In this document: piece after piece, positions 60,001-64,000 of the stretch
Layout: each line of letters begins with the position of its first letter
Numbering within the stretch: position 1 is the first letter of the stretch
Assembly (NCBI GenBank): GCA_019614645.1
Contig: JABWDB010000005.1
Span: forward strand, 14,125,001-14,189,000
Direction of reading: 5' to 3'
Length of the DNA: 64,000 bases
Source: Stratiolaelaps scimitus
Taxonomy: Eukaryota; Arthropoda; Arachnida; Mesostigmata; Laelapidae
Translations under genes and position numbers: made by a program
Notes under the pieces: generated by a model
Told to the model about the DNA's origin: nothing
The model's database searches: none
The model's input: the letters and a program-made list of their open reading frames with translations, nothing else

Positions 60001-60568
60001 ACGCACGTCGTCGTCATTGCTGAGAGCAAACTCAGAAAACGAGTGCGAGCCAGCCCTCAAATGTCAGTTTGTGTTCAAGGTAAGGGGGAAGAACTTTAAC
60101 AAGTTCACACTCCTCGCCGGCAGGAACATCTCTCGTCAGATCTAAAAATAGCTCAAGGGCAACGAGGTAAAATTTCGTGTTGCAGCACGTCTCAACCCTT
60201 GGATATGGCTCAATCGCTAAATATATCGAGATGAATATGCACCAATTTATGGACGTGCATATTTTTTCGAATTCACCGAGACATTTAGTTAGACTTCCCC
60301 AGGGTGCGAATCTGCAAACGTAGATGTCCATAAGGACATACGATGCAAACATTGTCATTCATAGCGGCGCATTAATTCGATCTATGAGCCTCTCCTCTCG
60401 CTCTACATTGGGTGTTTGCTGTGCATACATACATGATTTCAAAGGATGAATTATTCAGCATAACAGCTACACTACATCTATTGAAGCATACGGCGGCAGT
60501 GCACTTATCCTTCTCTTGTCTTTTGCAGCACAGACACTTCAGCTAGAAGTGGTATGGATAAAGACTAA
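57071..60568 (+). CDS. Candidate small single-pass membrane protein (three exons)
   Basis: Exon A 57071-57321 starts at the first ATG after an in-frame stop and ends at the consensus donor GTAAGT. Exon B 58016-58096 (acceptor TATTGACTTGTATAG, donor GTAATA) and exon C 60529-60568 (acceptor TCTTGTCTTTTGCAG, stop TAA) follow; both joins are phase 2. The product is about 123 residues: a Thr/Ser-rich N-terminus, a hydrophobic helix at about residues 46-62 (NICLFCATIVLLVIIQLF), a Cys pair (GVCRTPCPRF), then a tail with two N-glycosylation sites (WTNVTVNSTS). That layout fits a type II signal-anchor protein with an extracellular C-terminus. The family is unknown. The start lies only 175 nt past the CPQ poly(A) signal, so upstream exons may be missing. 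Exon C is the least certain. Confidence 0.3.
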
Positions 60569-60599
60569 AGCTTGATGCTGCGGCACAGCCATGTTTCCC

Positions 60600-63500
60600 C
60601 CATATTCTATATGTTGAAGGAACACTCATATTGAGCAATTCTTGATTAAACGTCCTACTAATGCTGGCTGGCCACACAGTCGCTAGGGAACTCGCAGGAA
60701 CGACAGAACGTCCGTAGTCCAGCCAAATTCGAAAAAAGTTCACTCGACATTCATCAGCAGTAATGGATGGATGACCCGACATTCATCTGATCACTCGCTC
60801 GATATCTGGCCAATTTTACAAATGCTCATCGCATAGAGTAGAACAGCAGAGAGACATGACAAGGAGTTCCCTCCCGACGCATAAAAAGCTGTGGATCAAG
60901 AAACATCGCCGGCAGCAGGACCAGACGCGAAACAACAGCTGCAACAACAACAACTGCTGGCTAGGCAAATCATCGTTATCGGCCTCTCTGGAGTAGGAAT
61001 AGCTGCCGATCGACCACTGTCTGGATCTACTAGATGACTTCGGTTTGTCTTATTGGACTCCGCATTTGGAGGTGCTCCTTTCTTTTTTATGGCTGACATT
61101 TTCCCGCTCAACGTCTTTTTCTTTGTTTATCGTCCTCTCTCGTTGTGGTCCCCCTCAAATACCAAATGTCATGTTTCTGTAGACGCTTTTGTGATGACTA
61201 CTACCTTGACCGCTGGTGCTACTGTCGCCACTGCGAAGCATTCGGCTGTAGGCTCTAAACCCCTCAAATCGTTGCGAACCTTCTTGGGCCCTTTTACGTC
61301 CCATCATCGTCCTTTCTCAAAGCTCATTTCTCCACCATTTGCGTGGGGGGAGGGACAGAACAGGACCTACTAACACAGTAGAAGGACTATTTCGTCCTAC
61401 CAGGCCACTTACTGCCACCACCACACCACTTTCGCCCTTGAAACGTTAGTACTTTGCTTTTGGGAAAGTAAGGCTACGTCAGACTCTGCAGGTATAATAG
61501 CTGTGGTCCCCGTTGTTAGCCACGAGTCCGTTTGAAGTTACTGCTGAAATTTGCCCAGCCGGCACATTTCTCATTCAATACATTTTCCGGCCTATGCGCT
61601 CTCTCCTTCGCTTCGTCTCGCTTCCCGCTGATCTCGCTTGGCAAAATTCACTTGATGCCGCTCGTGGTCTGCGGGCGACGAAGTGGGTTTTCACCGAAGG
61701 AAAAATGGAGGACGGGAAGGAAAGACCACCAAAACGGGCGACGACGAAGAAAAAACAAATAGAAGGAATAATATCGGGAACGAAACCAGGCAAAACAGTG
61801 TTTTCGTCCAGTCTCGCGATGTTTCTTCGCCGAAATAAAGGCGACAAATGAAATCCCTCGTGGGACCCGAGAGGGACGCGCGCCTCGAGATGTGGACCGG
61901 GCCCCCTGTCTCCCCGACAACGTTGCCAACAACAGCAGCAGCATTATCTTCATCACCATCAATAACAGTTACATCTGGACCCACAATTCATACCTAGCAA
62001 TTGCCGGGACGGATTATGTTCTCCTGGTTACTTCTCTCCGCCTATGTTTACCGTTCTTTCCTCTTGTAGCTGGGAGCCGATCTCTCGGCTAGCAGAAGTC
62101 TGGCCCCGTGCCTTACTTGGAAGCTTGTCGAGACAAAAATGAACCTTTTTTTGGACTCAAATCGAAAACACTGGATCACATTGAATCGGTCTACGGCGGA
62201 GGCGAGACAATAAGCGCGGTGCCTAGAAATGCATTATTGCGCGTTTCAGGTGTCGCGAAATGATCAGGAACGGCTGATCCTGCCGGCCCTGCCAGTGGGC
62301 GGCATAGGCAATCGGCGACAAGTTTGCTTCTGCTACGACAACGTACCACTTCAATGGTAGAAGGAGAGGGATGAAGGGAGTAATAAAGGAGAGAAAAATT
62401 GACAACACCTGTCAATAGCCGGGATAAGGAATAGTGCGAGGGCGGCATGGAGGTGTAAGACTATCTGGGGAGCGTGGTATCATATACATCGTATACATCA
62501 CGTCGACCTTCATGAGACCTTTTACGAAGTGCGGCTATCAAAAACTAGCCTCCGATCTGTCCTGGCCCAGATAAGCTAACCACTAGGCCAAACCTAAAAA
62601 CTGTGTGTCGGTAGAGTCTCCTCATGCGGTTAATGGTGTCGATAAATCAGTAACACGACTGGCGTAACCTTCTAAGACAACAGACATCAGGCTGTATCGA
62701 CTGCCGTTATGTCGGAGCTCATACGGTGTGGTGAAACGGTGGTGGAGAATAACCCTGGTACTGTTTTCTCTGGTTATAAGTATTTGCCAGTGGTATGCCA
62801 GTAGATACGACAAAATTGGGGGCGATAAAAAGGAAAATGAGAAAAACTGTGTTTGTTTAAGCGAGAGTGAATGGATATCGGTAATATACATCGTGGGCAA
62901 AAACCAAGCAAATCCAATATGGCGATATCAGATGATCTCAGACGATCAATTCTACAAAGAGTAGCGGTTCATAGATATTTGAATGGAACGGTCACATTAA
63001 ACCTTCCTCAGTTCGCCTTCAAGCTATTTAGCGACTTAAAGGTCACATTTGTTGGCACACACACACACACACGCGTTTCTGTATATAGTTAGGCTAGTTA
63101 AATATGCTACCCCGTCGTTTAAATAGCAAACAGTCAGCAGTGTCCAGCTTCGGGACATGGTTAATCTAATCAGGCTCTGCATAGATAGATTGGCAGATAG
63201 ATGGATACTCATCCCCTTGAGAATTTTCAGCCACAGCTGTTGTTAAAGGACTGCTCAACCAGCTGCGCATGATTATGAGACTATTCAGCGATGGTGACTA
63301 TAGTGTGTTTTATTTGGAAGGCCTTTTCCCAAAAGATAAATGTTCTGAGGACCCTCGCTGAGGGTGTACAGCACGCACGCACATGCATGCACACCCCACG
63401 AGCTACTTAACATTCTATCTAATTAAGTAAAATTCTATACAAATAATATAATAGAAATTACAGCAGCAGCAGCAGTGGATTGTTATTATTTTTTACGCCA

Positions 63501-64000
63501 ACCCGTTAAGGTTGTTGTTAGTATTGTTGTTCGACTCATATTGTTCATCCACCGTTGGCCCTGGCAGGAGGATTTGCCCACGGTGATTATCATTCTGTTA
63601 ATATTATTTGTATAAATGCTATTTATCATTTCACAACGTGCGCATGTCTTAATGGTACTTGCTAGGCAAAACAACCGTAATCGTTGAAACAACACCGCAT
63701 AGTTCTTGATCGGGCTCTCCAGACCAGAAGACAAGCGTCAATCGGGATGACGACAATTTGAAGTGAGCTTCATTTAGCCATCTGCATCGGAAACTGCGGA
63801 GTGGATTTTTCTTTCTGTCAAGCGAGTTACCTCATTCGGGCGGCAAATGCGGCCATTTCATTGTCGACAACAGTATCGAATCGAAGAACGTCTGATAGTT
63901 TTAACTGCCCCCCCCCCCCCGCCTTCGCTGCTCAGCTGGGACAGCCGGAGTCCCCCGAAGAACACATCACTATGACCTGAAACTGCATCGACTTCCACAC
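60600..64000. other. 3' end of window, no supported gene
   Basis: A GC-rich stretch at 61000-62300 has overlapping open frames on both strands, including a minus frame at 60896-61111 ending in a cysteine run (SSCCCCSCCF), but no splice chain. On the minus strand near 62555-62600, GGCCTAGTGGTTAGC looks like a tRNA A-box (possible SINE head). A C-run lies at 63907-63920. Confidence 0.5.

Noticed and set aside
60896..61111. Cysteine-string C-terminus resembling some RGS proteins
   Set aside because: Only a run of cysteines is shared; no RGS domain or splice chain was found.

Overview
The window is eukaryotic nuclear DNA. It has short exons with GT/AG borders, long introns, many (TA)n microsatellites, long C/G homopolymers, a mariner copy, LINE debris and tRNA-derived SINE copies. 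The one well-recognised gene matches metazoan carboxypeptidase Q. Mariner, dense (TA)n and compact introns fit an arthropod, perhaps a mite or tick, but that placement is an inference; no rRNA, mitochondrial or lineage-diagnostic gene is present.

The anchor is an eight-exon plus-strand gene for carboxypeptidase Q (peptidase M28, secreted/lysosomal zinc dipeptidase) at 38535-56790. It is complete from signal-peptide exon to stop, with all zinc ligands and a poly(A) signal. It reads as a functional enzyme of about 496 residues. Its last intron is 9.7 kb and holds GC-rich, locally open stretches. One splice junction (exon 3/4) needs either a GC-AG intron or a less conserved acceptor.

Left of it the window is gene-poor and repeat-rich. 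By matching strong splice sites with open frames and intron phase I propose several unassigned genes, all tentative: a plus-strand 3' end at 405-706; a serine-rich minus-strand gene spread over 19840-2328; an 83-residue tail-anchored microprotein at 23280-23531; a plus-strand gene ending at 27298; and a membrane protein at 31476-35139. Right of carboxypeptidase Q, a small single-pass membrane protein is proposed at 57071-60568. None has a family I can name.

Mobile DNA: a mariner with both ends intact but its catalytic half deleted (37121-37817); the 3' end of a LINE (20841-21445); and SINE copies whose 3' tails match that LINE tail, so the LINE probably mobilises the SINE. Other structure includes a 219-bp inverted repeat around a predicted exon, a perfect 43-bp inverted repeat 2.2 kb apart, a 207-bp direct duplication and several strong hairpins.
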